A stretch of 64,000 nucleotides of DNA from CALAGB01 sp963713965. Its GTDB lineage: Bacteria > Chloroflexota > Chloroflexia > Thermomicrobiales > Thermomicrobiaceae. The notes beneath the pieces were generated by a model, which was not told the origin of the DNA, did no database searches, and saw nothing but the letters and a program-made list of their open reading frames with translations. Below are positions 10,032-19,791 of the stretch, one piece after another. The translations under genes and the position numbers were made by a program. The DNA lies in contig OY970217.1 in the NCBI GenBank assembly GCA_963713965.1, positions 3,286,001 through 3,350,000 on the forward strand. The letters run 5' to 3'. Within the stretch, counting starts at the first letter, position 1, and the number at the start of each line of letters is the position of its first letter.

Positions 10032-10994
10032 CGGTGGAAAACACCGCGACCGGCCGCGGCCCGTTCGGCGCGCGTCGTTTAATGCCGCTCATCGTCTGGG
10101 TATCAGTCGCGCTCGGAGTGCTCGTCCTCGTCCTGACCGGCGAGATGGGCAATATGATCGACGCGTTTTCGGATGCCGATTGGTGGCTCATCGCGCCGCT
10201 GCTCGCGGTCGGCTGCGCGCTCCCCATCGTGCATGCGCGGCGCTGGCAAGTCATGCTGCGATCGCTCGAACACGACCTGTCACTTGAATCCGCGATCGAT
10301 CTCACCATCACTTCGACCATGATCAACTACGCTGCCCCGGGGTATTTGTGGTCACCGGCCAAGGGGCTCCTGGCGAGGCAGATGTACGGCATTGGACTCG
10401 GACGTTCGGTCCCGACTCTGGCTGTGGAGCAGGTGGTGGATGCGTTTGCCCTGGTTGTCGGGACCATATTGGGGCTCATTCTGGCGGGTCCGGTCATCAG
10501 TCGCGAGATATTGGACCGGTTGAGCGCCCCGTCCGCTGGGATTCTGGCGGTCGCCGTCCTGGCATTGGTAGCGATCGTCGCGATCGGACTGTTTGTCGTC
10601 TGGCGCTTTGGTCGACGGTTTGCCGTGAATCTTGCGGAAGCTGCTCGACTACTGGCCCGCGATCGCTCTTTACGAGTTCCCGTTGTCGAGTTCACCGCGG
10701 CGCGCTGGGTACTGGATACGCTCGCGATCTGGCTTGCAGCGAAAGCTCTCGGCGTCTCATTGGGACTCTCGGCTCTGATCCTGATAAGCAATCTGCCGTT
10801 GCTGATCGGCTTGATCTCACCGATGCCGGGTGGGATCGGGTTTCGCGAGGGAGCCATGGCCGGCGTTGCCGGGTGTCATGGCGCTACCCGTCGCGGCCAT
10901 TCTGGCAGCGGCCATCCTGCATCGCGCGGCGCTGTTGTTGGCGCTGCCGATCGTGCTTGCCGCGATTCGACTGCGACGGTGGGCGCTGGCGTGA
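10028..10994 (+). CDS. Flippase-like integral membrane protein (UPF0104 / LPG synthase TM region), one frameshift
   Basis: A polytopic protein of the lysylphosphatidylglycerol-synthase TM family (AglD-like, without the C-terminal catalytic part). Six or more hydrophobic segments can be seen from VWVSVALGVLVLVLTG onward, plus the family landmarks HARRWQVML, NYAAPGYLWSPAKGLL and SPMPGGIGFREGAM. At about 10870 the frame breaks: after MAGVA the reading continues one base later as GVMALPVAAILAAAILHRAALL to the TGA at 10992-10994. The gene is 3n+1 long, consistent with one extra G in the GGG run. Family members are thought to move or modify lipid-linked substrates. GTG start overlaps the upstream stop; its own stop overlaps the next GTG. 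Confidence 0.8.
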
Positions 10995-12320
10995 CAACGA
11001 CGACGGCAGAAGCAGCTCCCAAGACGAGGACACGCCTCTCGTGGATCAAATCGGCCGCGACATCGGAGCTGGCTCCCATCTGGATCGCCGGCATCCTGAT
11101 TCGCCTCCTTCTGATGCCCTTCACAGTCCATTCCGACATCTACTCGATCTACTCACGTTCGTATGACGCCGTTTCGACTGGCCACTGGTCTTCGTTCAGC
11201 AGTCAGATCGTCATTCAAATGGCTCATAACGCCTGGTTCGCGTTGATTCAGCCGCTCATGCCGAACTCGCATGGCATCTGGTCGCCGACTGCGGGTGATA
11301 TCGGGGTTGGTGTGCAACCGGAAGATCTGACGCGCTTCCTGGCCTATCCGCATCTGGCACGCGCGCTCTTCCTGATGAAGTTACCGTATCTGGCGGCCGA
11401 TCTCGCCACTGGCTATGTGATGATCAAGCTTGTCGAACCCTGCTGGCGGCGCAGAATTCTGGCACTCTGGCTGCTGAATCCGATTGTTATCTTCGTCAGC
11501 GCTGTCTTTGGCCGGCACGACTCCATCTCGATTGCGATCGTCATGCTCTCGACCGCTCTTCGCGCTGCAGGGGCGGCGCTACGTGGGCGTCGTGCTGCTC
11601 GGGCTCGGATCCGCCGCACGTTTCTTTCCTGCCTTTCTGGCGCCGTTCTACGCCTTTGCTTTTCGACGTACGCGCCGCGAACTTTATCTCCTCCTTGGTG
11701 GACTGATCGGTTTCTGGCTGGTGATCGAGCTAACAGTGATTGCCGCCACCGGCAACAGCCCAACCTTTGCGCTGATCAACCGCTATCCTCACGTTGAATA
11801 TCTGTTTGGCATGAGCGTCGACGTTGGCGGTGGCGACAGCCTGTTCATCTTCCCGTTTGGGTACGCCATGCTCTTCCTCTGGTTCGTTCACTACGCGGAC
11901 GGGCAGATGAGTGCCTTCATTCCGGTTGCGTCAACCGTCATGCTGGTCCTGTTCGGCTTTACTTATTTCAACCCGCAGTACGCAATCTGGATCGTCCCCT
12001 ATCTCATCCTTGCCATTTACCACGACGGCCGACTCATCTTCACCCATGCCGTCCAGATCTTGCTGCTCGGGCTATTGGCGCTGCAGTGGGGTGCTCCACT
12101 CACCTGGGACCTGTTTCAACCTTTGTTGGGCGAACACGCCAACACGCTGCCAGGTCCCATGAACGTGATCGGTGCCTTCATCCCGGCGAACATCTATCTG
12201 GGAGTGGTCCGAACGCTCTTCACCGCCGTGTCCCTTTGGCTTGGTTTTCAGGTGATGCGCCGCTGGCACAAATCGACTCGCGGCCTGACAACGGAAGAGT
12301 TGTCTAATGTGGCTGACTAG
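10991..12320 (+). CDS. Integral membrane glycosyltransferase (mannosyltransferase-like, GT-C), one frameshift
   Basis: A GT-C type enzyme with about ten membrane helices, which usually takes a polyprenyl-phosphate sugar donor. Start is GTG 10991 (GTGA overlap with the previous gene), followed by a 20-residue polar leader and WIAGILIRLLLMPFTVHSDI, where the Asp after the first helix is the expected catalytic position. Near 11556 the frame shifts: after IAIVMLST the protein continues as LFALQGRRYVGVVLLGLGSA and runs to TAG 12318-12320, including FTYFNPQYAIWIVPYLILA. Length is 3n+1, again one extra base. Exact sugar and acceptor are unknown. Confidence 0.78.
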
Positions 12321-13656
12321 CGGGCGTCTCGGCAAGTTGGTGGCTGTTCTGTCGCTACTGGTGGTCACTGTCGGCTGTGGCGTGCCGGAAGTGTTGAATC
12401 CGAGCTTGCCCGATAGTGCCGGCGACGCTTACGCCACAAAAAGCATCAGCCAGCCATTTCTATCGCCTTCTGATGGCATCGACGGCCTCACCATCGTCGT
12501 GAGTCCTCCTACCAATGCGTCCGGCGCGCTCTTCCCGAACCCGACGGGCGGCGCCACCGTCACGTTGCGTTACGCGCCCGAAGTCGATAATCGCTATCCG
12601 GATAGTGCCTTCCACGACTGGCCGGATCAGACCAAATGGCTTGGCGAACTCACCGGAGACCGCACCCTCAGCCAGACCTTCTACTCTCGCTACCCGAATC
12701 TGAACGGGGTCACCTTGCGCGTCGCTACCTTCGGCGCCGACACTGGCACCGGCGACGGGACATTGAAATCGGGTCCAGACATCGAGATGCTCGCGCTTCC
12801 GATCGACGGCAAGCTGGTTGAAAAGGTTGCCGGTGGAACGACGGTGAAGGTTCTGGGTGCCGCCGAAGGCTGGACGCAGGTCCAGCTGCCAGACGGGCAG
12901 AGCGGATTCATCTCGCTCGATCAGTTCGCCTCGCTTCCCGATCCATCCCGCAGCAACACGCACGATGTCACGCTGACGCTGTCGCGGACCTCTGACGGAA
13001 AGCAGCTGCGACAGGTGACGATCAATGCCTCGCGGATGCACGACAACAGTCACGTCACGTTTCAGTTCGACCCGATTTCGGATTCAGACGGTCAAGAGTA
13101 TCGCTTCACGCTTTCGTCGCCTGAATCTACGCCTGGAAACGCGGTGACGTTCCGTTACGATCCGGAGTCCATTTACGCGGAGGGAAGTCGCGTCGAGTCC
13201 GGCAAGCCAGCGAACGGATCGATGGTGTTCCGCCCGACGTTTGCTGAGGGAACGCCAATCTTCCAGGGTAATCTGGACGATTTCGAGTGGTCATCCCTGA
13301 CGCGTGCGTTCGCCGGTTCGTTTCCGGCTAAAAGCGGGACGGCCGACCGCTATCTGAGCGTTGATTTGACTCCTGGTACGCGGTCCTTGAACGTCGGCTG
13401 GTCCCTCATTCGTCCTGCCGGTGGACAGCCGATCGTCGTGGATGGCAATTCGCAGAGTCCCGGTGGAGGGCTGATTTTCAACGCGCGCTACCGTGGAGAA
13501 GTGGCCGCCGGTGGCATTGTATCGGACGCGCTGCGAGCCGCGGGGCACGACGTGCGAACCGATCCAGCCTTCTTCACGCTCTACACGTTACTGCTGGTCG
13601 CGATTTTGGCCTGGGGCGCCGTGTTTGGCGCGAGACGGTGGTTGCATGGTCGTTGA
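12307..13656 (+). CDS. Lipoprotein with SH3-like domain and C-terminal membrane helix
   Basis: A 449-residue exported protein. The first 24 residues form a lipoprotein signal (LVAVLSLLVVTVGC) with Cys at about residue 24. Residues 180-215 look like a bacterial SH3 domain (KLVEKVAGGTTVKVLGAAEG, WTQVQLPDGQSGFISLDQF). The rest is Thr/Ser-rich beta material without a family I recognise. A C-terminal helix, FTLYTLLLVAILAWGAVFGA, followed by Arg residues would anchor it a second time. It begins 14 bp inside the preceding glycosyltransferase gene and ends 11 bp inside the following methyltransferase gene, so it belongs to the glycan operon; a role in binding or displaying the product is plausible but is inference. 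Confidence 0.75.
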   Translation: MWLTSGRLGKLVAVLSLLVVTVGCGVPEVLNPSLPDSAGDAYATKSISQPFLSPSDGIDGLTIVVSPPTNASGALFPNPTGGATVTLRYAPEVDNRYPDSAFHDWPDQTKWLGELTGDRTLSQTFYSRYPNLNGVTLRVATFGADTGTGDGTLKSGPDIEMLALPIDGKLVEKVAGGTTVKVLGAAEGWTQVQLPDGQSGFISLDQFASLPDPSRSNTHDVTLTLSRTSDGKQLRQVTINASRMHDNSHVTFQFDPISDSDGQEYRFTLSSPESTPGNAVTFRYDPESIYAEGSRVESGKPANGSMVFRPTFAEGTPIFQGNLDDFEWSSLTRAFAGSFPAKSGTADRYLSVDLTPGTRSLNVGWSLIRPAGGQPIVVDGNSQSPGGGLIFNARYRGEVAAGGIVSDALRAAGHDVRTDPAFFTLYTLLLVAILAWGAVFGARRWLHGR

Positions 13657-14464
13657 TCGTTCAGATCGACCGTGCCTGCTGTGCGGCCGACGTTTCCGAG
13701 GACGCACGTTTCTCTGTCGAGCCTGCGCCGATCAATATCGTGGCAAGCCGGTACCGACTGAAATCCGTCAGCGCTTTTATGAGCAGATCGACCGCGTCTA
13801 TCCTGATTGGTCCAACACCTATGGCGAGTACAACCCTCCGCGTGGACTGCTCGCATTCGTCGAAACGCTCTCTCGAACGGCGCGTGTCCTGGAGATCGGT
13901 GCGGGCGGCGGATTCACGCTCGACGCACTGCGACGTATGGGATTCACCAGACTAACCGGCTCGGACCTCACCGACTCGACGCTTATCGAAATGCGACAAC
14001 GCCTACCCGAGGTCAGTTTGATCGGCGCGGACGCGGAAGCGTTACCCTTCGCGGAGGACTCTTTCGACCTCCTCCTGTCCAGCGACGTAGTCGAGCATCT
14101 CCCCGATCTCGAGCGGCACGTCTCTGAAGCGGCTCGGGTCCTCTCTTCAGGAGGGCGCTATCTGATCAAGACGCCCAATCGATTGGCTGCGACGCCCTAT
14201 TACCGTCTGCGTGGACTGTACGACAGCTACTTCTGGCATCCGTCGATGTCGTCACCTGGCGAGATGCGTGCACTCCTGGAGCGTCATGGATTCGACGTTC
14301 GGTTCCTCCCAGCGCCACGACTTACCGACGCTCAGGCGCGCAAGCTGCCGATCAAGCGTCTTCGACCGTTGGCTCCGCGTGTGCCGCTTTCCTGGCTGCC
14401 GGTTTGGTTTCGCCCGCACCTGGAAGTGGTCGCGACACTGCGAGAAGTGGAAGAAATCGGTTAG
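13646..14464 (+). CDS. Class I SAM-dependent methyltransferase with N-terminal zinc ribbon
   Basis: A 272-residue protein. The N-terminal 30 residues contain CLLCGRRFRGRTFLCRAC, two CxxC pairs that probably bind zinc. The methyltransferase core follows: VLEIGAGGGFTLDALR (motif I), LIGADAEALPFAEDSFDLLL (motifs post-I and II), SSDVVEHLPD and ARVLSSGGRYLIKTPN. The type-11 methyltransferase pattern and the position at the end of a glycan operon suggest methylation of a sugar or lipid-linked intermediate. ATG 13646 overlaps the lipoprotein gene by 11 bp and is chosen because the zinc ribbon begins there. Confidence 0.84.
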   Translation: MVVDRSDRPCLLCGRRFRGRTFLCRACADQYRGKPVPTEIRQRFYEQIDRVYPDWSNTYGEYNPPRGLLAFVETLSRTARVLEIGAGGGFTLDALRRMGFTRLTGSDLTDSTLIEMRQRLPEVSLIGADAEALPFAEDSFDLLLSSDVVEHLPDLERHVSEAARVLSSGGRYLIKTPNRLAATPYYRLRGLYDSYFWHPSMSSPGEMRALLERHGFDVRFLPAPRLTDAQARKLPIKRLRPLAPRVPLSWLPVWFRPHLEVVATLREVEEIG

Positions 14465-14520
14465 ACTCGTTGTTGAGACATTCACTGCATCTGAAGGTTG
14501 AGTAGAGAGGGTATCGAGCT

Positions 14521-16152
14521 GTGGTAAGAAACGGCACGACGGTTCGCGCGCTCGCCATGAGCAGAGACGGGATGGTAGCGACGGGACATCCGCTCGCAAC
14601 GGCGGCCGGGCTCGAAGCCCTGCGCCGAGGCGGGAACGCTATGGACGCCGCCATTGCCGCGGCCTGGACAACCGGCGTCGTCATCCCTGCTATGAACGGT
14701 CTCGGTGGAGATGCCTTCATCCTCTACCACGAGGCCAAGACTGGAAAAGTCACCGCCATCAACGGTTCCGGCATCGCGCCGCGCAAGGCGGACCTGGAGT
14801 ATTTTCTTGAGCGGAACCACGAGAAGATGCCCTTCTTTGGGCCTCTCTCGATCGCGGTCCCCGGTGCCGTCGACGCTTACTTCACTGCTATGGACCGCTT
14901 CTGCCGGCTTGATCGTGAGGATCTCTTCCGCAACGCGATCCGCTACGCCGACCATGGATTTCCGATGACACACGGCGGCAGTCGGATCATCGGGGGCAGT
15001 GCCGATCGACTGGCGGAGTACGACGCATCAAAAGCAGTCTTCTTGCGCGACGGCAAGGCTCCGGCTCCGGGTTCTATCTTCCGCCAGTCCAACCTGGCGA
15101 AGACACTTAACACGGTCAAAGAGGGCGGACCCGACGTCTTCTATCGCGGTGAGATCGCTGAGCGCATGGCGGCCTACGTCCAGAAGATTGGTGGCCTGCT
15201 CACCAAAGAGGACTTCGCCGATCACGCGTCCGAAGTCTACGATCCGATCAATGTCGATTACCGCGGCTACACGGTCTACCAGACGACCATCCCATCGCAG
15301 GGTCACATCGTGCTTGAAGAGCTCAACATCATCTCCAACGCCGACGTGCGAGCCATGGGTGCGAACAGCGCCGACGCCATTCACCTGATGGTCGAGGCCA
15401 AGAAGCTGGCCTTCGCCGATCGATTGGCGTATTCCGGCGATCCACGCTTCGTTGATGTCCCGCTCGACAAGATGCTGGGACACGAATTTGCCAAAGAGCG
15501 CTTCCGCGAGATCGACATGCGCCGCTCCAAGGATCAGGTCAATGCCGGGCTCATTCCGGAGCACGTCGGCGACACCACCTATCTGTGCACCATGGACGGC
15601 GAAGGCAACGCCGTCTCGCTGATCACGAGCCTCTCGGCCGGATTCGGCAGCCAGGTCGTGGCGGGCGACACCGGAGTGACACTCAACAATCGTGCGGGGC
15701 GAGGTTTCGTCCTCGAGGAAGGTCACCCGAACGTCATCGCCAGCGGCAAGCGCACTATGCACACGCTCAACTGCTACCTGATAACGCAGGGTGGCGGCAT
15801 CCGCTGGGTTGGCGGTACACCAGGCGGCGACGGTCAGCCGCAGTGGAACATGCAGGTCATCAGCAACATCATCGACTTCGGCATGAACGAGCAGGAAGCT
15901 GTCGAGGCGCCGCGCTGGATGAGCTTCCCCGGGACCGATCCGATCAATCTGCCGAATGATTACTCGCTGCGCATCGAAGGCCGCGTCGGAGACGGCGTGA
16001 TCGAAGAGCTTGGCGCCCGTGGACATCGTGTCTCGGTTCTCGGTGACTGGGCCAATGGCGGCGACGCCCAGCTCATCGGAATGGACCCGGAGAGCGGCGT
16101 GATCTTCGGCGGAAGTGACGCGCGCGGAGAGGGACTTGCCTTGGGTATCTGA
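14521..16152 (+). CDS. Gamma-glutamyltransferase family protein (copy 1)
   Basis: A 543-residue N-terminal-nucleophile hydrolase of the GGT family, which cleaves gamma-glutamyl bonds or related acyl amides. The N-terminal part has GHPLATAAGLEALRRGGNAM and NGLGGDAFILYH. Autocleavage would occur before the Thr in VGDTTYLCTMDGEGNAVSL, the position of the catalytic threonine of E. coli Ggt; NNRAGRGF and GGTPGGDGQPQWNMQV follow. No signal peptide is evident, so it is probably cytoplasmic, unlike classical Ggt. Start GTG 14521 after GAGAGGG. A second family member lies at 46978-48576. Confidence 0.88.
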   Translation: MVRNGTTVRALAMSRDGMVATGHPLATAAGLEALRRGGNAMDAAIAAAWTTGVVIPAMNGLGGDAFILYHEAKTGKVTAINGSGIAPRKADLEYFLERNHEKMPFFGPLSIAVPGAVDAYFTAMDRFCRLDREDLFRNAIRYADHGFPMTHGGSRIIGGSADRLAEYDASKAVFLRDGKAPAPGSIFRQSNLAKTLNTVKEGGPDVFYRGEIAERMAAYVQKIGGLLTKEDFADHASEVYDPINVDYRGYTVYQTTIPSQGHIVLEELNIISNADVRAMGANSADAIHLMVEAKKLAFADRLAYSGDPRFVDVPLDKMLGHEFAKERFREIDMRRSKDQVNAGLIPEHVGDTTYLCTMDGEGNAVSLITSLSAGFGSQVVAGDTGVTLNNRAGRGFVLEEGHPNVIASGKRTMHTLNCYLITQGGGIRWVGGTPGGDGQPQWNMQVISNIIDFGMNEQEAVEAPRWMSFPGTDPINLPNDYSLRIEGRVGDGVIEELGARGHRVSVLGDWANGGDAQLIGMDPESGVIFGGSDARGEGLALGI

Positions 16153-16182
16153 CGCCCAAGTGCTCAGTTCAATCGCAACAAG

Positions 16183-16210
16183 AAACGCCCGGCTTTTCGG
16201 CCGGGCGTTT
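16183..16210 (+). terminator. Terminator after gamma-glutamyltransferase copy 1
   Basis: AAACGCCCGGC (16183-16193) pairs perfectly with GCCGGGCGTTT (16200-16210) across a six-base loop TTTTCG. It separates the gene from the convergent tRNA-Glu and could serve both directions. Confidence 0.92.
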
Positions 16211-16218
16211 GTCTTCGG

Positions 16219-16292
16219 TAGCGCATATGGGATTCGAACCCATGATCTCCGCCTTGAGAGGGCGGTGTCCTAGGCCGCTAGACGAATGCGCC
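16219..16292 (-). tRNA. tRNA-Glu (anticodon CTC)
   Basis: Full cloverleaf on the minus strand: acceptor GGCGCAT/ATGCGCT, the D-arm TTCGTCTAGCGGCCTAGGAC, anticodon stem CCGCC/GGCGG with loop CTCTCAA, and T-arm with GGTTCGAATCC. The anticodon CTC reads GAG. The D-arm and anticodon stem closely follow known bacterial tRNA-Glu. CCA is not encoded. Confidence 0.96.
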
Positions 16293-16359
16293 TCGCGATC
16301 AGGCAGGAAGAATACCAATCCGCGACTGACAGTGTCAAGAATTCGCGCCGCACGTACAG

Positions 16360-17298
16360 TTAAGCAGGATCGCCTCGGCGCCCCGCCACAACCCGTATGC
16401 GACCGGCACGACGAGCGATCGCTGCTACACCTGAGACGGGCGTGAGTCCGATTGTCAGCAGGGGATGGATCCGCGCCAGTAGCACGTCGAGCCTCGCGTT
16501 TCGCAGGCGCTCATGTGCCATCAGACGCAACGCCCAGGACCATTCCAGCCCAATCCACTCTTGCCGAATCTTCTCGATCTTGAAGCCTTGCTTCGCGAGA
16601 AGCCGACGCAGCGAATCGGGAGTGAAATCGTGGAAATGGCGCGGCGGGTCATAGCCAATCCACCACCTACTGAGCAGCCTGCAAGCGATCGAGTCGGCGT
16701 TCGGTAGCCAGAGAATCAGCGTCCCGTCGGGTGCGAGGACTCGTGCCATCTCCGCCAAAGTATTGGACGGCGACGGCAGGTGCTCGATGGTGTGCGACAT
16801 CAACAGCACGTCGACCGAACCCGTCGCGAGTTCAGCCTCTTCGAGCGTGCCGACGATCGTCTCGATCCCGGATCGTTCACGCGCCAGCCGAGCCGCATGC
16901 TCGCTCGGCTCGATACCCAGGACGTTGGGATTGCCGTGCATCCGGATCGCCGCCAATAGGTCGCCGGTCGCGCTACCGACATCCACGACACATGCGGGAG
17001 GTTTGAGGCTCGGCCAAAGCTCGTCAACTTCTCGGGAGATCGTCCAGCGCTTCACTCTGCCAGCGATTCCGGAACGCGCGAACGGCGCGTAATCCGCCGC
17101 GTAGTAACGCTCCAGATAGGCGAGGCCGGGGCGCGGATTGAGATAGAGATGTCCGCACCGGCGGCAGCGAACCAGATGGAAGACCTCGTCGGTCGTGTGG
17201 AACATTCGATCAGTCAGATCGATCATTGGAGCGGGATCATCGGCTCCGCAGAGGTCGCAGCAAACCGACACAAACCGCTCTGGGGCTCGCTCAGTCAT
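16360..17298 (-). CDS. Class I SAM-dependent methyltransferase with N-terminal zinc ribbon
   Basis: A 312-residue methyltransferase. Residues 12-55 carry CCDLCG and CRRCGHLYLNPRP, a split zinc ribbon typical of sugar- and glycan-associated methyltransferases. The core shows CVVDVGSATGDLLAAI (motif I), GIEPSEHAARLAR, LLMSHTIEHLPSP and ARVLAPDGTLILWLPN. The C-terminal portion contains RWWIGYDPPRHFHDFTPDSL, shared with O-methyltransferases acting on polysaccharide chains. Start ATG 17298 overlaps the upstream GT2 gene by 8 bp, so the two form a minus-strand operon. Substrate unknown. Confidence 0.85.
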   Translation of the reverse strand: MTERAPERFVSVCCDLCGADDPAPMIDLTDRMFHTTDEVFHLVRCRRCGHLYLNPRPGLAYLERYYAADYAPFARSGIAGRVKRWTISREVDELWPSLKPPACVVDVGSATGDLLAAIRMHGNPNVLGIEPSEHAARLARERSGIETIVGTLEEAELATGSVDVLLMSHTIEHLPSPSNTLAEMARVLAPDGTLILWLPNADSIACRLLSRWWIGYDPPRHFHDFTPDSLRRLLAKQGFKIEKIRQEWIGLEWSWALRLMAHERLRNARLDVLLARIHPLLTIGLTPVSGVAAIARRAGRIRVVAGRRGDPA

Positions 17299-18400
17299 CG
17301 AGCGCGGCGTCTCCGTGTCGATCCTCGCTCTCGAGTGGCGAGTGCTGCAACGTACGTCGCACGCTGTAATCGGTCTCGGTTTTGGTGCTGGCGATCATCT
17401 CGGCCAGCAATCCAAAGACCACGAACTGCGCCCCCATGATCATCAACAAAACGCCAAGCGTCAGCAATGGGCGCGTACCGATGTGCTGTCCCAGAAACCA
17501 GATGATCGCCAAATAAGCGTTGATGATGAATCCAAGCATCAGTGCCGCGATGCCGAACCAGCCGAAGAAATGCAGCGGTCGCCGCGTGTATTGCGCCAGG
17601 AAGAGGACGGTTAAAAGGTCAAAGAACCCGCGCGCGAATCGAGCGTTGCCGAACTTGGACCGGCCATAGCGGCGTGCACGGTGGCTGACCTTGACCTCGA
17701 CCACGTGAAAGCCGCGAAAATGCGCCAGCACCGGAATGTAGCGGTGCAGCTCACCGTAGATCTTGATCTCCTTGATCACCTCGCGCCGGTATGCCTTGAG
17801 TCCACAGTTGAAATCGTGTAGATCGACCCCGCTGAACATGCGTACCACGCTGTTGAAGAGAGACGACGGTAGCGTCTTCGAGAGTGGATCTTGGCGCGGG
17901 TACTTCCAGCCGCTCACCAGGTCGGCTCCCGAGTTGAGCTGATCGACCAGGCTGGGAATTTCCGCGGGTGAATCCTGCAGGTCGGCGTCCATGGTGACCA
18001 CCGCATCACCGGCTGCCATCTCGAAACCAGCCGCGAGTGCTGCTGATTTGCCAAAATTGCGACGAAATTCGATGATCCGTACGCGGGCGTCCTGCTGGAA
18101 CAAGCGTCGAAGCTGTTCCGCAGTGCCGTCGGTGCTGCCGTCGTCGACGAAGATGAGCTCCCATGGGAGATTGAGTGGGGCGACTCCAGCGACGATCTCA
18201 CGATAGAGCTCGGGTACACTCTCGACCTCGTTGAGAACCGGTATCACGATCGAGAGAGAATTGATGCCGTCGTCAGTGGGCTGGAACTCGAACACGTCGC
18301 GTTGAGTCCGCAGGTTCACGTCGCTCGCAATCATGACAGTGTGTGTTTCGCTCTCGGTTGTAGGAGCATTTGACCCGCTGTGGGGCATGTTCGGTCTCAT
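17291..18400 (-). CDS. Glycosyltransferase family 2, polyprenyl-phosphate sugar synthase type (GtrB/DPM1-like)
   Basis: About 369 residues. The GT-A domain has SLSIVIPVLNEVESVPEL, FVDDGSTDGT, RNFGKSAALAAGFEMA and the donor-binding DADLQDSP; DFNCGLKAYRREV and SHRARRYGRSKFG follow. Two C-terminal membrane helices (FFGWFGIAALMLGFIINAYL and a second after RPLLTLG) place it with dolichol/undecaprenyl-phosphate glycosyltransferases, which load the lipid donors used by GT-C enzymes such as the one at 10991. The frame opens up to 18493, but that GTG has no ribosome site; ATG 18400 or 18388 are better starts. Divergent from the rhamnosyltransferase-like gene at 18494. Confidence 0.87.
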   Translation of the reverse strand: MRPNMPHSGSNAPTTESETHTVMIASDVNLRTQRDVFEFQPTDDGINSLSIVIPVLNEVESVPELYREIVAGVAPLNLPWELIFVDDGSTDGTAEQLRRLFQQDARVRIIEFRRNFGKSAALAAGFEMAAGDAVVTMDADLQDSPAEIPSLVDQLNSGADLVSGWKYPRQDPLSKTLPSSLFNSVVRMFSGVDLHDFNCGLKAYRREVIKEIKIYGELHRYIPVLAHFRGFHVVEVKVSHRARRYGRSKFGNARFARGFFDLLTVLFLAQYTRRPLHFFGWFGIAALMLGFIINAYLAIIWFLGQHIGTRPLLTLGVLLMIMGAQFVVFGLLAEMIASTKTETDYSVRRTLQHSPLESEDRHGDAALDD

Positions 18401-18493
18401 TTCGAAGGGCCTAAAGACGTTGAAGGATTGTGTACGAGAGCATCTGGCAGAGTGTAACATGCGCGATTCCGCTCGGCTTTTGGTGATAAACAC

Positions 18494-19705
18494 GTGAGCG
18501 GAACGCTGCGTTCGGCGTCGTGGGCCGCTATCGTCGTCAACTTCAACTCAAGCGCCTTCCTGCAAAGCTGCCTCGCGGCGCTGTACGCGAATTCAACGCC
18601 GCCCAGTGAGGTGGTTGTGGTCGACAACGCCTCGAACGATGATTCCCTCCAGGAGCTGGTGGCCTGGCCGCAAGTGATCGTTGAACGTAGCCCGGTCAAC
18701 CTCGGCTTTGCCGGTGGAGCCAATCGAGGGGTGTCTCGCACCGAGGCTCCCTTCGTCGTGATCCTCAATCCGGACGTCGAGGTCGAGCGCGACTTCGGCG
18801 CAGCGCTCCTTCGCGTCTTCTCATCGGCTCCGGCACTTGGCGCCGCGGGTGCCAAACTGCGTTATCCCGAAAGCAACCTGCTGCAGCACGCGGGTGGCGA
18901 GCTTATCTGGCCGCTGTTGACCACCGCGCATCGGGGCTACCGTGAGCCAGACGCCGAAAAATGGAACGAGCCAGCCAACGTCGATTTCGTCACGGGTGGC
19001 GCGATGGCGATGCGACGTGACGCCTTCGAGCAGGTTCAGGGCTTCGATGAGCGCTTCTGGCCTGCATATTACGAGGACGTCGATATCTGCTTGCGGTTGC
19101 GTGATGCGGGCTGGGAGGTTCGCTATCAGCCGGAGCTTCGCGCCACGCACGTCGAGAGTGTCACGCTGGGGCAGTCGCTCGACTACTTTCGTGCGTTTCA
19201 CCGCAACCGCTTGCGATTAGCGCTCAAGCGGCTTTCACCGGACGGATGGTGGTCGCAATTCATTCCCGCTGAAATTCAACGCTTGCGCGGTCAGTTGACC
19301 GTGATCTCCGATGGAAACTGGCCCCTCATTTCCGGCGCCTCGGCATTGGAGGAGATGGCACGTGCGACCGTTCCGCAGCACGCGGTCGATCAGCCCCTCT
19401 TGAGCGGCGAACCACTGGCGGACTCGATACGGGCGCTGGACGACCTGATGAAATGGCGCGAAGTCGTTGCTCCGCCGGACACGACAGGCGGGGAAGGTTT
19501 TCGCGCCAGTCTGACGCGGAGACTCTTCGGGCGCCAGCAGGTCTTCAACGATGCCGTGGTGCGCGCTTTCCAGGCGCAGGACCGCGTCAATCGTGAGCTG
19601 ACCGCGCAGATCCTCCTCACGTTGCTGGATCTATCCTGGCGTGACGCCCACCGGGAAGCACGCCAGCAGCGAACTCAATCTGAGCCCTCCAACCACGATT
19701 CTTGA
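18494..19705 (+). CDS. Glycosyltransferase family 2 (rhamnosyltransferase-like)
   Basis: A 403-residue GT-A enzyme. It shows WAAIVVNFNSSAFLQSCLAA, EVVVVDNASNDDSL, the NLGFAGGANRGV loop, and the donor/metal motif FVVILNPDVEVE, then FVTGGAMAMRRDAFEQVQGF and YYEDVDICLRLRDAGWEVRY. That set is typical of WbbL/RfbF-type rhamnosyltransferases that build O-antigen or cell-wall polysaccharide. The C-terminal 120 residues are Gln/Arg/Leu-rich, helical and not family-conserved. GTG 18494 starts only one base after the open frame of the divergent gene ends, with about 90 bp of shared promoter region. Confidence 0.86.
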   Translation: MSGTLRSASWAAIVVNFNSSAFLQSCLAALYANSTPPSEVVVVDNASNDDSLQELVAWPQVIVERSPVNLGFAGGANRGVSRTEAPFVVILNPDVEVERDFGAALLRVFSSAPALGAAGAKLRYPESNLLQHAGGELIWPLLTTAHRGYREPDAEKWNEPANVDFVTGGAMAMRRDAFEQVQGFDERFWPAYYEDVDICLRLRDAGWEVRYQPELRATHVESVTLGQSLDYFRAFHRNRLRLALKRLSPDGWWSQFIPAEIQRLRGQLTVISDGNWPLISGASALEEMARATVPQHAVDQPLLSGEPLADSIRALDDLMKWREVVAPPDTTGGEGFRASLTRRLFGRQQVFNDAVVRAFQAQDRVNRELTAQILLTLLDLSWRDAHREARQQRTQSEPSNHDS

Positions 19706-19791
19706 GCACGAGCCAACTCGCGAGCCTGACACCCGGATGCTGACGATTGCTCCGCTCGCGGGAGCGTCTTCGATCGCGCCACCGTCTTCGG

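Noticed and set aside
10348..11166. A 272-codon frame overlapping the flippase-like and GT-C genes
   Set aside because: Cys/Arg/Ser-rich translation typical of a wrong frame; the true coding frame continues across the frameshift in the third frame.
15028..16026. A 332-codon open frame opposite gamma-glutamyltransferase copy 1
   Set aside because: Complement of a clear coding region; the translated sequence is low-complexity and unlike any family.
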